From assembly GCA_029948255.1 (NCBI GenBank), contig JALIZF010001650.1, positions 420,001 through 484,000 of the forward strand: DNA of 64,000 nucleotides, given 5' to 3'. The notes below the pieces were generated by a model, which saw only the letters and a list, made by a program, of their open reading frames with translations, made no database searches and was not told where the DNA came from. Source of the DNA: Telmatactis stephensoni (lineage: Eukaryota; Cnidaria; Anthozoa; Actiniaria; Isophelliidae). The stretch's first letter is position 1, and the number at the start of each line of letters is the position of its first letter. A program made the translations under genes and the position numbers. Below are positions 44,395 through 57,023 of the stretch, one piece after another.

Positions 44395-45159
44395 TTACAG
44401 TTGCGTCCAATATAATTTAATAGTCTTGCATTGAAATATTTAACTGGTGATAATTTAACTGCTCAACATTATAACTAAATTTTCCTTTAGGAAATAGTAT
44501 AGGGAATGCCAACTCTTCGCATTGTTTATCGGTCATGAATGAGACAGGATGTCTGTTCTCACCTGGTGCTATATCATAGATTTCATTTCCTAGTGATATT
44601 TGCTCATTTTGTTCTGCAGTAACAGGATAATCTGGTATGATGGACTATAAACATGTTTCATTTGTTGGTGTTCTATGTTCATTCAAAGGGTCGTCTTTCT
44701 CTTCGTCACCATCATCATCACCAGTTGTTTTTGCAAAGTTTTGCTCATTGGAGCTTGAGTCATTGTTAAGTTGAGTAATTGACTTTTTACTGTTTAAAAA
44801 TTCAGGACTTCAAAACTTCATTATTTTCTTCAGGAAGGTTTTGTTGCAGAGAGGTGAGATTAGAATGGATATTGTTTATATCAACTTCTATATCACTGTA
44901 TAATAGGTTATTCATTTTCAGCCAGTTAAGAGCATATAAAATTATTTGAGGATGCATAGGCTGAAAGTACACATGACCTCTAAACTGGAGTTTTCTTTTA
45001 CGTTTTAACATTATAATGCCGGATCTTTCAGGAGGACGAGTCAATACATTTCAGGTTTGATCACAGTCAACAGGCACATTACAGATTGCCCCTTTAGTCT
45101 TTCTCTGCTGACCTTTTGGCATTACTATTTTTCAAAGACTATTCTTTGTGATATAAGTG
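44395..45159 (-). pseudogene. Helitron fragment, downstream half
   Basis: Minus strand: VMPKGQQRK, KGAICNVPVDCDQT, RPPERSGIIMLKRKRKLQFR, PQIILYALNWLKMNNLLY, then in other frames MRRVGIPYT-like remnants and VKLSPVKYFNARLLNY. This order matches the N-terminal region of invertebrate Helitron Rep/helicase proteins. Multiple shifts and stops. Continues at 53280 beyond the 8.1 kb insertion. Confidence 0.75.
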
Positions 45160-45203
45160 CTCAAGCATGTTAAGGCCTGGGTTCGCTGATCTACTAAGAC
45201 CCC

Positions 45204-46858
45204 CCACGTTGCTCTCGTGCTTTAAAAAATTCAAAATGGCGGATGTACTTCGATCGTTAGTCTTTGTTATTTCTGAGCTTGTTACTTTGCTACAAGAAAT
45301 TATTAAGAGCTGAAAAAGGACGTAAAAGGGATTATACGGTTTATCTTTGGAACTCGAACATTTCCAGACCGAAGTTTTGATGGAGAAGGCGTAATTTCAT
45401 ATGTTTAAGTAAAATCTCGCCGACGAGGAAACATGCAGATCTACAGCTGTAACGGTAAGTTCTTTTTCAACTTCAGCTAAGCTTATATATTTGTTGTTTT
45501 GGGGCTTATCCTACAAATCAGAGAAATATGCTATTATAATGACTTTTTAACTATGGCAGTTATTGTTGATATTTATTGAAGGTAATTAAATCTTGGTAAA
45601 TTGTGCAGAAGCTTAATAAGTTAATACGCACGTCTTTAACGCGTTATTGATTTAAAAACGGCTGTACTGTCGAGATGCATTCCTGCTCACTATGAGAAGT
45701 TAAGTTAGCTGTTACCAGCAAGATAAACCTTAATTTAGGGTATCATTGTATTTCTCTAGATAAGAGGAATAATTGCTTAGAAAGAAATTCGTATTTGTTT
45801 TTATAGGATTAAGCTTAATGACTTATTTTTATCTTAGAAAGTTTCAGATAAAAATGAAAAAATAAAATTTTATTGTTATACTCAGTACACTACATTGTCT
45901 AAACTTATTAGTTTTATTAAAATCTCATAGGTGTGTATCAAGTGTGATGCATGTATGCCGAAAATAAGGTAAGTCATGCCACAATGTTATTTTTAATTAA
46001 TGAATAATGGGTCATTCCATTTTTTAACCAACCCCCCTCCCTATGGAGGAGTCCCTGTATGTTTTCTACCCTATATAGTTCTATTGGATTTTGTTAATAA
46101 AGAGGCCCCACTTCCCAATTGGGATTCCAGTGCTCTCCCATACAGTAGGGGGTCTGAGGACCAAAAATGGAATGGTCAATTAAGATAATACTGACAGTAT
46201 TTACAGAACTAAGTGTAGTATGTACAATATATAAATATAATGATATGATTGATGCATTCAAATTTCTTCTACCTATTTACAGCTAACAATAACAGTAATC
46301 TTGCTTTAGACACAATAACAATAATGTAGAACCCTGAAAATTATAGAGAACTTGTTATTGCTAAAATTTCCCAATATTTATTACACAGGTTCTAAATTTT
46401 GTTTTCTAAAAATTATCTTTGTCAAAAATGAGTATCCTCCATGAACACTTGATCATCATTGGTGATTCAGAACATACATTGTATACTATAGCCAACCATG
46501 ATCCCTATAACTTTTTGTCTTTAGTTGGGAAGTACTGAGTAGTAATTATTAAGAGTGACCAAACTAAATCCTTGAAACAAAATGTAATTGTTATAAATAT
46601 TGTATAATTGTTTTTATTTAATGACTATTAGCCACTATCACAGACTAGTAAAATTAAAATGAAGTATTGTTTCGTTTGTATTTTCTATTTCTTAGACTGT
46701 TCTGTTTGAGTGACTAATAGTCACTAAATAAAAACTATTGATAGTTAATTATTATTAGGTTGTAACTATTTAGATTTTGTTTCATAGATTTAGTGTTTTT
46801 GCTTTATTGCAGGTTCTTTCATTTTTTGTTTTGTTTTACATATAGTGAAAATAGTCAA
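45204..46858. other. 3' region of the 8.1 kb element, no gene seen
   Basis: AT-rich; contains a MITE at 46610-46736. The + frame 46000-46188 has no support. Confidence 0.35.
46610..46736. mobile_element. short hairpin MITE
   Basis: Inverted ends GTTTTTATTTAATGACTATT and AATAGTCACTAAATAAAAAC with TAGCCAC / GTGACTA inside, 127 bases. Confidence 0.65.
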
Positions 46859-49800
46859 CTAGTAAAGCTGAACAGTCATGTTCCATGATTTAAGCAATTG
46901 GCTAGCTACCTTTTTCCTGTTAAGCAGTTCAGTGATGGTGTTGTCATTGTGGTAGTCAGCATTTGATGGAAGTGAACTGTTTCTTTCAAAAAAGTTTTCG
47001 TCCCAAGTTTTGATATTTGTATTGATTGTTGTACACTCCTTGAGTACTAACACTTGCACTTTAGCCAGTGATGTTTCATCACGGTCAATGTAGTATCGTG
47101 ATTGAGGGTTTTTGCTTATGTTGTACTTCATGTTGTCAAAGTGCTCTACTTCTTGTAGGTTGCCCACTACCATTTCTATTGCTTTGGCTGTCTTGGTTTT
47201 TAGAATTCTAGTACATAGCTTTTTACTTGTGCTGCTATTTGGATCACCATCAACCTTTCTCTTTCTGGTCAGTGTTTCTTCAGTCTTTCCTGCAGAGTAA
47301 TTGTTGTCATTTATCACTCTAGAGTTATCATGCGCATCTTCATCTTGGTGATTTTCCTCATCATTATCTGGACCATATTCTTGATCTCGGTCATATTCAC
47401 CTTCCTTGTCATTGATGTCTTCATTGTCACTTTCCTCTCTCTCTTCGCAAACTTCCTTATCTCCATCTTCACAATGCTCTTCGTCTCCATCTTCGCAATC
47501 ATCTTCATCACTCGTGTCTTCATCGTCATTTCTTTCTTGGTCATCATCTTCCTCATCTTGACTTCTATCTACATGTACTTGCATCTGCTCTGCCATGTCT
47601 TCATCTTCCATTGCAGTGATGTCACACTCAGGCACCTGTCTAACAAAAACAAGTGACCCCTTGTTGTCATATCTCTTATAAAGAGGAAGCTCGATATTGT
47701 CGGTGCAACATCTGTGCCAACACTCTTTCAAAAACGACAGTTCCTTTTCAATAGAACTTGACCTGAAATGGTGCATTGTTGGTCCATCTGGTCTGGTGTT
47801 TTGCTCTGTTTGAGAATCATAGAATTGAACACCACCATCCTCTTGCCAATCCCACCATACACCTGGTCCAGGTAGAAGAAAGTCGGCAATTTGTAACAAG
47901 TGGGACTGCCACTCTTTTGCCTTCTTTGTCATTTCATCCATTGATACCACTAGATTACCAAGTGTTGGTAAGCTTCCGGCCATTCTCTTAATTTCCCTCT
48001 CCTGCACTTGAACTTCATCTTTTCCATTGATGAGCTCCTCTGCTTGAACATGCAGAAACGCATTAGTGGCAAGGTCTTCAATTTGCTTGTTCCATGTTTT
48101 GTTGGTAATGTCCACAATTTGGTCAAAGCATCGCTCCGTTTGCTCTGCATTTATTGACCTCAGACAGATGATTCGGTGAATGAGGGGCGCATGGTCAGTG
48201 ATGGCGTGATAATATATGCCAAAGAGCTTTCGATATGTTAAAGATTTGGGAGGACACAGTACTCTTGCAGTTACTTTGCTGTGCAGCCATGATATGTTAT
48301 ATAGCCTCATAATCTGCCTAGGGCAGCGTTCCTCATCATGTGCATAGAAGATCTTAGTCATTTCAATAAAGGAAAGAAGAAGGTCTGACACATCTTGAGT
48401 GACATCTCCAAGGATGGCTGATGTTAATTTCAGTAATGCTCTTCGATAATCAGTGCCTCTTACTTTCTCCTTATCAAAAAGTACTGCCACAACCTGCTTG
48501 ATTGTAATTAGTACTTTGGGGTCTGTAATGTGTTGTGGTAGTTCTTTGAAGATATTTTGAATGTGGTTCATGGTGTCGTGAAGTGGTTCAAATGACAGAA
48601 CCTCGTAATCTTGTAAATTAAGATCTTCAACAGAGAGGTTATTGCTTAGAAGTGGGGGGACTCATGGTTGCTCCACGCAATGTCTCTTGAAGCCGACGGT
48701 CTAGGTCTTTTTTGTTACCACTGACATCTTTGTTCCTTGCTTTGAGCTCTTTTACAACTTCAGATCTTTTGAGCTTCTTGAAAGGATCTACTTTCTTAAC
48801 TTCTCCCATTTTCCCAGCAAGAACTAATTTCTTTCTTTCTTCAAGTGTCCGATGATTCCTGTATTTAGTGTAGGTATAATCATCAACCATTGACATGTGG
48901 GCATCACACCCAGGACAGGGGTAATGTCCTCCTTTTTGATTTCCACACTCAAATTCAACTGCTGGTTTGTCACCATTCATAAGGCGCATTGTGTCTTTTA
49001 TTTGTACATCATCAGATTTCAATGGCTGTGACATTCCGCATAAGCATTCATGTCGAGTGCTAACAAATTTTAGTTGGTCTTCCATTGTTGCCTTGGCTTT
49101 AGCTAGAATGTAGAGATGAGGTTTCTCTATTGTTGCTTGGATGTCGATGATCTTCCCTGTTTTTTGGGTGTACTCAGACTTAGTTAGGTGGAATGCAGGA
49201 TCATAAATTTGGCGCATCAAGAAGAGCATGAATCCACTGTTGGCCATTGATGAATGGTCATGCCAAATCATCCAGTTGCGTTGTCTTGCCATAGCCTTCA
49301 GATGTTCTCTCTTCTCTTGTAGGCTGCCCCTGTGAATTTCCCCTAGTGCTTTTAAGCGTGCATCTACCTCATCCTCTGCAAGTGCTTCATAGTCTTGATC
49401 ATTTTTCAATCTACAGTATTGCTTCTCTCTTTCAAGTGTTTTTTGTCTAATTTCTTGGAGAGGAATTTTTCGCCCTGAGACTTTAAATGACTTGAATTGA
49501 AACTTGCCTTCTTTTGTCACTATAGCCTTCTGGCACTCAGTCTCCATGATAGGGACACCCAAGTTGTATACTCCATTTTTTACCCTCTCTTTTATTTGGG
49601 ATTTTATTTCTTGGTTTGTCCTAGGTACTGGTACTGAAATTTCTCCACCTGGCTGCTTCAGAAGCTTTCTTCTTATTTTTACTTCATCTATTAAAATACA
49701 TAAGAATAATTATTGCATTTTTGTTAAATTGTATGATGTTGACTTAGTAGAAACATTTTGTGATCATGATATGATAATGAATGTGTATTTATTGATTTAA

Positions 49801-52205
49801 AGTAATTTCAATAAATTTGATTTACACTTAGTGCTTACATTATAGATAGCTCCGTCCTATTACCCATATTTTATTTTCAAACTTAGTTCTTTTTAGAGAG
49901 CATAGTGAAGATTTGTTTATCCTGGTTTTCCTTACCCCTTATGTAGTGAGGAAAAACAAGATATAACATTTTCTATGTACACTATGCTCTCTACCAAGAA
50001 CTGAGTTTGAAAATAAAAATACATCATGGGTGATAGGCACTTTAAATCCATGCAAGCAAATCATTTAAATACATTTTTATGCAACTTTAAAAATATTTAC
50101 CAGGTATAATTATCATTAATAGTAAGCAAATTATTTGAATTCATTAAGTGTAATACATCTTTGGTGGATTTGAATAGGTCTACCTAATTTAAGTGATTTC
50201 AATAAACATGGGCACTGCTAATTAGCTAATAGCCAAAATTAAGAACAAAAGGAGATAATTTAGTTTCTAATAAATTGTTGTTACTAGTTAGTTAATATTG
50301 CTCATGCAGGTTTATTGAAGGTTTTATGAAATCACTACATGCATGTAATGTTTCCACTATCTCTACTTTTGTTTTCTCAAAACCTTGCAAAAGCACTTTT
50401 TTGTGCTTATTCTAACTTGTACTAATGTACAGTCAATATTTGATATTTAATACTACTGTGTTTATCATTACAGGTCATACATGTACCTCTTGGAGTGTAA
50501 ACCATCATTTTTATGGGCCAAGGAGATTGTTGAAGATTAGTGTTTTTCTTTATACAAGTACAACTTACTTATCTTACATGTACATATGAAGGTAAGATGG
50601 TTGATAATTAAGCTTTTTAAAATTTATTTACATACATGCACTGTATGTTACTGTGATGATTTGGTCATCTCCAGATCTACTGCAGTAGATCACTTCAAAA
50701 ACACAAAACAAAACACAAAAAGAAGGTTCAAGGAAGCGTCAAAGTTGACATTTTATTGTAGTTGGAAAGATTTTCATAATTTTCATGAATGCATTGAAAA
50801 ACATAAGCTGAAGCAATTGCCAATTTGTAATTAAATATTATGTGCATGACTAAACATGGAAGCTCTAGACCTTTAATGATTACATAATGAATGTTCTATT
50901 TTGTTCATATATTTACCTTTTTCTCGTTCAAACTGGCTTACATCTATGCCTTGTGATTTGAGGTACTCTTTTATAATTTGGCCACTGTTTTTTGGGGTAC
51001 CATTATCTGACACTCTCCTTATTTTGTATTCTCTTGCCTTGGCACTCCAGTTTACTTCCTTAAGGGGCCATGATTTGACATCATCCAATAATTGTTCGAA
51101 GTCGCCTTCAATGCTTTCTGGGCTGGGGACATGAGACTTTGAATGTAATTTCTCAGGTGGGGTTTTTTGTATTCTTTCTTCGGCCTGCTGGGTGGTCTCA
51201 AAGTATGTTGCCATTCTTTGCTTTTGTCTTGAAGAGAAAGGCTGTCTCATAGCTAAATGAGAGTCAGTATCAGTCTGTTTCCAGACTGACTCCAGTGAGG
51301 ATTTGATTTTTCTTTGCTCATCTCTTTTTCTTTTCTTCTGCTCTACAGGGCTCACTCGTTTTTGTAGTCCACTTTGTGTTGGTGGCACCATTAGCAGCAC
51401 ATCTTTGAAGCTACAGCCAAGGTTTTCCTTGCATGTGTTGTCAAATGCTGTGAAGATTTTTTGGCCAACATCTTTAATCTCACTTTTAGTTGGCTTGGCT
51501 TTGTTAACTGATGTAAGGACCTTGGCCTTTGATGTTATGTTGGCCAGTGGTTTTTCGTGAATAACAGACACCAGATTTTTTTTCGATATTGAAAATGATG
51601 ACTGATCAATTGTATGGATATCAGCACAATATTTACAAGACTTCACAACATGCATTCTTCTTCTGGCATCTGACATTTCTTGCCATTTTGTGTGCAAAAA
51701 CCTGTTGATGTAGCCTTCTTTCTGAGGATTTTTCCATTGAGTGAATATCTTATCTAGCTTGTGGCAACTTCTGTAAAATGATCCTGAAATGTAGCAGAAA
51801 GTACAGCAGCATTTTAAAATAAGCATTGCATGTACTGTAGAACAGTAAACCTGACTAAACCAGTTGTAAATTAAGGGATCCTTTACTTCTGCTAGAACAG
51901 AGCTGTATATATTAAGCGCTATACTAATCCATTATTATTATTATTATTAAACTATCCTGTACATACTGTATTTAGCCTCAATTTTGCTGATAAAACATAC
52001 AATATATGTTATGCTTACCTTTATCAATTTGTAACTTAGGATACTCTGCAAAATGCTCTTGATATAGCTTGTACCTTTCTTGTAGCAAACGAATTTGGAA
52101 TTTCGTATTACTTTCATTTGTTTGACGAGTTATTGAAGATATTGCAAGTTTTTTTGTAGTATATAAATATACTCTTGCAAAAGCACAGTTTAGAGTTTCT
52201 GTCAT
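46859..52205 (-). CDS. ~1290-residue protein of the 8.1 kb element (putative transposase, unclassified)
   Basis: Exons 52205-52019, 51783-50917 and 49687-46859 join in phase (donors GTAAGC and GTAAAT, acceptors TTTCAG and TTTTAATAG). The third exon needs removal of one base in a six-C run at 48654-48659; otherwise it is open throughout. Features: a basic helical start, HKLDKIFTQWKNPQ, CKYCADIH; a middle block MARQRNWMIWHDHSSMANSG then FLMRQIYDPAFHL; Cys clusters HECLCGMS and GGHYPCPGCDAH; a SAP-like helix pair (LKRSEVVKELKARNKDVSGN); the VLSFEPLHDTMNHIQNI block; WWDWQEDGG; and a strongly acidic stretch (48230 region onward to 47330). I recall similar large proteins from cnidarian elements but cannot name the family. 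Catalytic residues are not assigned. Confidence 0.65.
48654..48659. other. homopolymer frameshift in the 8.1 kb element gene
   Basis: GGGGGG on the + strand; with five instead of six the minus-strand frame runs on from TMSPP into LLSNNLSVEDLNLQDYE and the 48571 frame. Either a sequencing or assembly indel, or a real inactivating mutation. Confidence 0.7.
49856..50037. mobile_element. MITE in intron 2 of the 8.1 kb element gene
   Basis: Ends CCTATTACCCATATTTTATT and, inverted, CCTATCACCCATGATG..; inner arms TTTTCAAACTTAGTTCTT and AGAGAGCATAGTG repeat inverted. 182 bases, inside the 49688-50916 intron. Confidence 0.75.
50038..50916. other. rest of intron 2, no gene seen
   Basis: AT-rich; the + frame at 50586-50834 overlaps the splice donor region and has no supporting motif. 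Confidence 0.4.
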
Positions 52206-53220
52206 TAACAGCTGATTTTATGTAAAACTTTAGATAACTTAATAATTTCCTCCTTTTCAAAAGCTGTAAGTGATCGAAATCCTTGTACGATTTGAAAAGA
52301 CCGCGAAAACTATGAGCTATTGCGCATGATTGTGTCAGAAATGACCGCTTAGCAGAAAATAAGAGAGCTATTATTAAGCTATGAAATGATTTAGGTCGAA
52401 AAAGGAGCACCAGTGACATTGGCTAAAATACCACTTTATTTGGACGAAAAAGAGATCTTTTACAATACAAGTACTATAATACAAGGTCACTATCGAAGAA
52501 ACAATATAACAAACTTTTTTTACAGCAAAAAACCGTGTTCTTATGTTATTTGGGTCAATTATAAAACCCCAGAAACAAAAATATACGAAGGTCCACAAAA
52601 GGTTTCTTGTTCGTCCGCCATCTTGATGTTTCTTTTCTATACTTCGCTCCCATTGGTTGAAAACATAACACTTCTTGTTATTGGTCAGATCGATGACATT
52701 TGGGGCAAGAATATATACTCATTGGGATTCCTGTGGTAAATCCAAAATGGCGGATCTCGTACAGCTAAATCAAGCGTTAGTTTTTTACGGATGCAAAGAT
52801 GAATTTCATAAGAATCACGAATTTTAAATCACTAACTTATCGAAGGAGGTAGACTCCTTGTACTGCTGCCTTAATACCTGGACAAACTTTAATGAAAAAA
52901 ACATTTTAAGCAAGTTAAGTACGTAAATATGGTGATCTTTGAAAATATGTGGAAATAAGACTGGTAATAGTATTCTTTGGTCTGGTATTAAGGCGGAGTC
53001 ATAAAAAGCAGTCTATCACAAGTTGAATAATCATAATCCTCAAGCTTTTCATTAAAAACTCATCTCCGCATTTGGGTGAATGTATGACACAGTGACATCG
53101 CGATATTACGGGTCACATGACAGTCCGTCCGACATAAATGACATGTCAAACTTTTCAACCAAGTGAAAACTATTAGCTGTCCAACTATTGTCAGTTAATT
53201 TGAAGTCAAACATTCTTTTT
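52206..53220. other. 5' region of the 8.1 kb element, no gene seen
   Basis: Upstream of the ATG at 52205. Short frames only. Likely promoter and 5' UTR of the minus-strand gene. Confidence 0.35.
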
Positions 53221-53279
53221 TTAATTTTTTTTTACAGAGCCTCGTTTTGATGTCAAACCCAGGCCTTAACATGCTTGAG

Positions 53280-53437
53280 TGTCTGTTAAAGCTTCTCTAA
53301 AGCTGACAGTTCAAGAGGTATTTCATCTACTTGCAAATTATTGTATACAGCTTGACTTGGTACTTGTTGTTTCAGGAGTTTAGAGTGATAGGTTTTACAA
53401 ATGTATTGTTTTTTTATCAAATGACTTCTTTCCTGTA
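53280..53437 (-). pseudogene. Helitron fragment, upstream half
   Basis: Minus strand: KKQYICKTYHSKLLKQQVPS, QAVYNNLQVDEIPLELSALE, KL then a stop (TAA), QTL, directly at the edge of the 8.1 kb insertion. Completes the fragment at 44395-45159. Confidence 0.75.
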
Positions 53438-55033
53438 AACAAGTGCTGAATCATATATTTACTTTCATTTAATGTCATGTCTGTTTTTGTGGCTACAGCC
53501 TCGAAGAGGCGAAGCCACTTAGTCATCGGGTTGTAAGTAAGTAAGTAAATAAATAAGGGTGTGCGTAACTCCACAGGAAGCCCAATAATAAACTTCGGAA
53601 CCAATCATTGATCGACTTTGAACGAGTAGACAATGATCGATAATGATAAACAAAGCACACTTTGAATTAAAAGAATTTCGATTCAGTGTTAAAATAAACA
53701 GAAACGAAAAGATTTTGAAAGCAAACTGAAATATTCGTATGTTTAAATATTTTAGTGTGCGCACTCACCCTCGCAGCCGTGTTTAGCCTCGTCACGAGGG
53801 AGAGTTGTGTGACGAGGCTAAACACGGCTGCGAGGGAGACTAACTAAAAGGAGGACGAGCAGTGAAGAGCAAACAGCGAGCGAGCCAAAGCGGGCACTTT
53901 TGGCACATGTGGTTTTAATGTCTCCCATTGTTTTCTCCATTATTAAATTTTTACGTGGATGGAGCTGGCTTACTCAAACTCGGTTAACCCCCCGCTATCT
54001 CGAACAAATTGCGTCTTGTTTTAACCAGTCATTTACTAATGGATAAGTCGAACTCGGTGAACTCGAATCCCCCGCTAACTCGAACTAAACCTTTTTGTGA
54101 TTGCCGGCTTAGTAGTCAGGCAACCACTATGCCATCGACTGTATGTGAAAGATAATCCTTAAATACCGAAATCCGAAGTGATTACGAAGTGAGGACTGAG
54201 TATACGAAATCATTCCGATATTTAGTCGAACTTTTGTATTCAATTTTCACCTTTAAAACACGATTTTTAAAAGTAGGCTTCTGCATTTTATAATAAGTAC
54301 ATGATAAAACTTCATTTAACATTACGCTTTGACTAAAAAATTACGAAGTTTTATTGATAAATATGGCTGCTATACTTGTCTACAAATATACCATGAACAC
54401 AACCCGCTGACCGAACTGCTGGCTTCTTTTTCCATGTGGTCGACGAGCAAGCTTCAAGGAAGAATCTTTTAAACTTGGTTAGTATTAAGAATGTTTTCTC
54501 TTCATTTTTCTCGTATAACCAGGCACATCTTTCACGGATGTGCCCAAAGATTGTTTTTGAAGAAACTTTCAGGATCTTGGGAGATTTTTCAAAAGTTTTG
54601 ATTGGAAAGATGATTGTTGCTGAATTAATGATCATAATACTAGCCATTTCTAACAGAAAGTGAAGTGCTGCGAGCTGTTTAAGTACTCATATACTGTATT
54701 ATTCAAAATGTATAAATACATTTTATTCAAATTTATTACCTTTTCAAACAATCACAGTCTATAATAGCATTAAAGTTAGTTCATAAAATATGAAACTTAA
54801 AAAAAGAGAAAATTAAGAAAGAAACAAAAGAACATTTTAAAGAACTCAGCACCTGTTTCATCAAGTGTTTATAGTATCGCTATTAATTACAAATTGTACA
54901 ATATCAAGTTTATTCAGCATCAAGATGATTTTTATAGTGCATATTTTGCTAACACTAAAAGCTGTGCACTTACCAGTTATATATCACAAAGTATTTAGAT
55001 GTTGTATTAAATCCAGGTCCACTTACAAATAAC
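53438..55033. other. no gene seen, short repeats only
   Basis: Holds a (GTAA)n-like run near 53535, the hairpin at 53768-53836 and a CCCCGCTAACTCGAACT-type pair near 53985-54095 that may be an old pogo/Tigger-like end. The open frames at 54351 and 54436 overlap on opposite strands and have no motif. Confidence 0.35.
53768..53836. repeat. perfect 28 bp inverted repeat (hairpin)
   Basis: Arm 53768-53795 (CCCTCGCAGCCGTGTTTAGC..) pairs perfectly with 53809-53836 around a 13-base loop. GC-rich in an AT-rich context. Confidence 0.9.
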
Positions 55034-55742
55034 ATAAGCTCATTAGCATTAATATCAAATACCAGTGGGGATTTTTTATTGAACTATAGATCTAGACATG
55101 GTTTAAGACCATTAGATGTTGGTGGTGGAGGTAATTGCTTTTTTAAATCAGTATCACATCAGCTCTATGGCGATTCATCACTTACAAATAAGAGGAAGAG
55201 CTGTACAGTATTTAAGAGAAAATCCTGAACGTTTTATAGAAAGCATACTAGACAGGTCGTGGTTTCAATATCTGTCCAGTGTGTCCATGCATGGAATGTG
55301 GGCTGATCACAGTACAGGCTATAGCAGATTCTTATTATAGCAGATTCACTGAATTTAATGATTCCCATTGTAGAATCCAATGAACAATTCTCAGAAATTA
55401 CTATGGTTCAAGCTATTGATACACCAGTACAAAATCTAAGGACTATATGTTTAGGTCATGTTGACACGGCTGTTTCAAATGACCGTATCCGGAATTATAT
55501 TGAATTGCCATGCGCATTAGAATAGGATCTGTTAATATTTCACTATTACCATATAAGGAGTCAAAACAAACAAATCAGAAATAAACTTTGCCAGCGCGTA
55601 TTTGCCGCCATTAAATCTTGCTACATGCAGCATGTATGTATACTTCGACCGATTAAAGAGAGTGGTGAAAGATCTGTCTGTGGGCTCACGTAGAGAAATC
55701 GCTGTAAAAACATTTTGAAATGTCTGATTTTAAGGATCAATT
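55034..55742 (+). pseudogene. OTU-like protease relic, copy 2
   Basis: Same sequence as 21401-22106 with few differences: LRPLDVGGGGNCFFKSV (here the base change makes GGGN-C), RGRAVQYLRENPERFIESIL, DRSWFQYLSSVSMHGMWADH, and the same internal CAGATTCTTATTATAGCAGA duplication and later stops. It extends past the point where copy 1 is interrupted (GATCAATTTGCTGCTAACC), giving the undisturbed right flank. Confidence 0.65.
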
Positions 55743-56154
55743 TGCTGCTAACCTTCTTGCGAGAACAAATTACAAGGATTCCGAATGCTTTGGAGGCATA
55801 ATCCTCTTCTTATTTTATACTTTTTGAGCGATTTCTACAAACCCAAGCAAGGACTGTTAATAAGCAAGGTAATAGAAATATGATGTCGATCGATGTAGTC
55901 AGTTTGCTGTAATTTATGCGTCCGGACATTAGTGTGATATGATCTAAATCTGTTCGCGTCCTCTACAAGCAATTAAAGACTTATTGATTCCGTCTCGACT
56001 CACATATACGATATATTAGTTTGAAGCATTGTATAATAAATCATGATCACATAATAAATCAAACAAAATTGTAGTGAGGATATGTTTTTATTATATTGAT
56101 AAAATGATAGAGAATATTAAGATATAATACAGTGTATAATAAATATATATATAT
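55743..56154. other. no gene seen
   Basis: AT-rich, ending in an (AT)n run at 56135-56155. Confidence 0.35.
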
Positions 56155-56292
56155 ATGAGGAATGTGCACATAAAAGGGATTCTAAAGGATTCTGTGTGTA
56201 TCCAATAGCAAACGACTGCAAACTATACTAGAACCAATCTAGAACAAAAGGATCTTAGTAAAGAAGAGCCTTTTTATGTGCTCAGACCTCAT
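56155..56292. mobile_element. MITE, left copy beside the 149-bp satellite
   Basis: 138 bases with ends ATGAGGAATGTGCACATAAA and inverted ATGAGGTCTGAGCACATAAA. Near-identical to 56886-57023. Confidence 0.75.
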
Positions 56293-56888
56293 GTTATGTT
56301 GTAGAGATAGAGTGTTAAGGTTGCGCACTGTTTTCCAATGGCGCTTTGACCTTTAAGGGACTTTTTTCTCGGTATTTTCTGCATTTATTCAGTGTACAAA
56401 ATGTTGCGAGATCATGACTTACAGAAGCATAATATATCATTGTTATGTTGTAGAGACAGAGTGTAAAGGTTGCGCACTGTTTTCCAATGGCGCTTTGACC
56501 TTTAAGGGACTTTTTTCTCGGTATTTTCTGCATTTATTCAGTGTACAAAATGGTGCGAGATCATGACTTACAGAAGCATAATATATCATTGTTATGTTGT
56601 AGAGACAGAGTGTAAAGGTTGCGCACTGTTTTCCAATGGCGCTTTGACCTTTAAGGGACTTTTTTCTCGGTATTTTCTGCATTTATTCAGTGTACAAAAT
56701 GTTGCGAGATCATGACTTACAGAAGCATAATATATCATTGTTATGTTGTAGAGACAGAGTGTAAAGGTTGCGCACTGTTTTCCAATGGCGCTTTGACCTT
56801 TAAGGGACTTTTTTCTCGGTATTTTCTGCATTTATTCAGTGTACAAAATGTTGCGAGATCAGGACTTACAGAAGCATAATACATCATG
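56293..56888. repeat. 149-bp satellite, four tandem units
   Basis: Units start at 56293, 56442, 56591 and 56740 with GTTATGTTGTAGAGA and are over 97% alike by eye. The three long minus-strand frames across it are produced by the repetition, not by coding constraint. Confidence 0.95.
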
Positions 56889-57023
56889 AGGAATGTGCAC
56901 ATAAAATGGATTCTAAAGGATTCTGTGTGTATCCAATAGCAAACGACTGCAAACTATACTAGAACCAATCTAGAACAAAAGGATCTTAGTAAAGAAGAGC
57001 CTTTTTATGTGCTCAGACCTCAT
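56886..57023. mobile_element. MITE, right copy beside the 149-bp satellite
   Basis: Same orientation as the left copy and nearly identical (GGGATT versus TGGATT near the left end). The pair forms direct repeats around the satellite. Confidence 0.75.

Larger units (their letters stand above)
45160..53279 (-). mobile_element. 8.1 kb DNA element inserted in a Helitron
   Basis: Ends CTCAAGCATGTTAAGGCCTG and its complement. The Helitron reading frame on the two sides joins if the element is removed (ALEKL*QTL before, ISQRIVF after), leaving a TG (2 bp) or AGTG (4 bp) duplication. It carries a three-exon minus-strand gene and two intronic or 3' MITEs. Superfamily not assigned. Confidence 0.75.

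Noticed and set aside
53985..54095. Possible pogo/Tigger-like end (CCGCTAACTCGAACT pair)
   Set aside because: Only two short diverged words, no inverted partner or TA duplication found.
56315..56831. Three overlapping minus-strand frames starting MQKIPRKKS
   Set aside because: Produced by the 149-bp satellite period (149 is not a multiple of 3, giving staggered frames).
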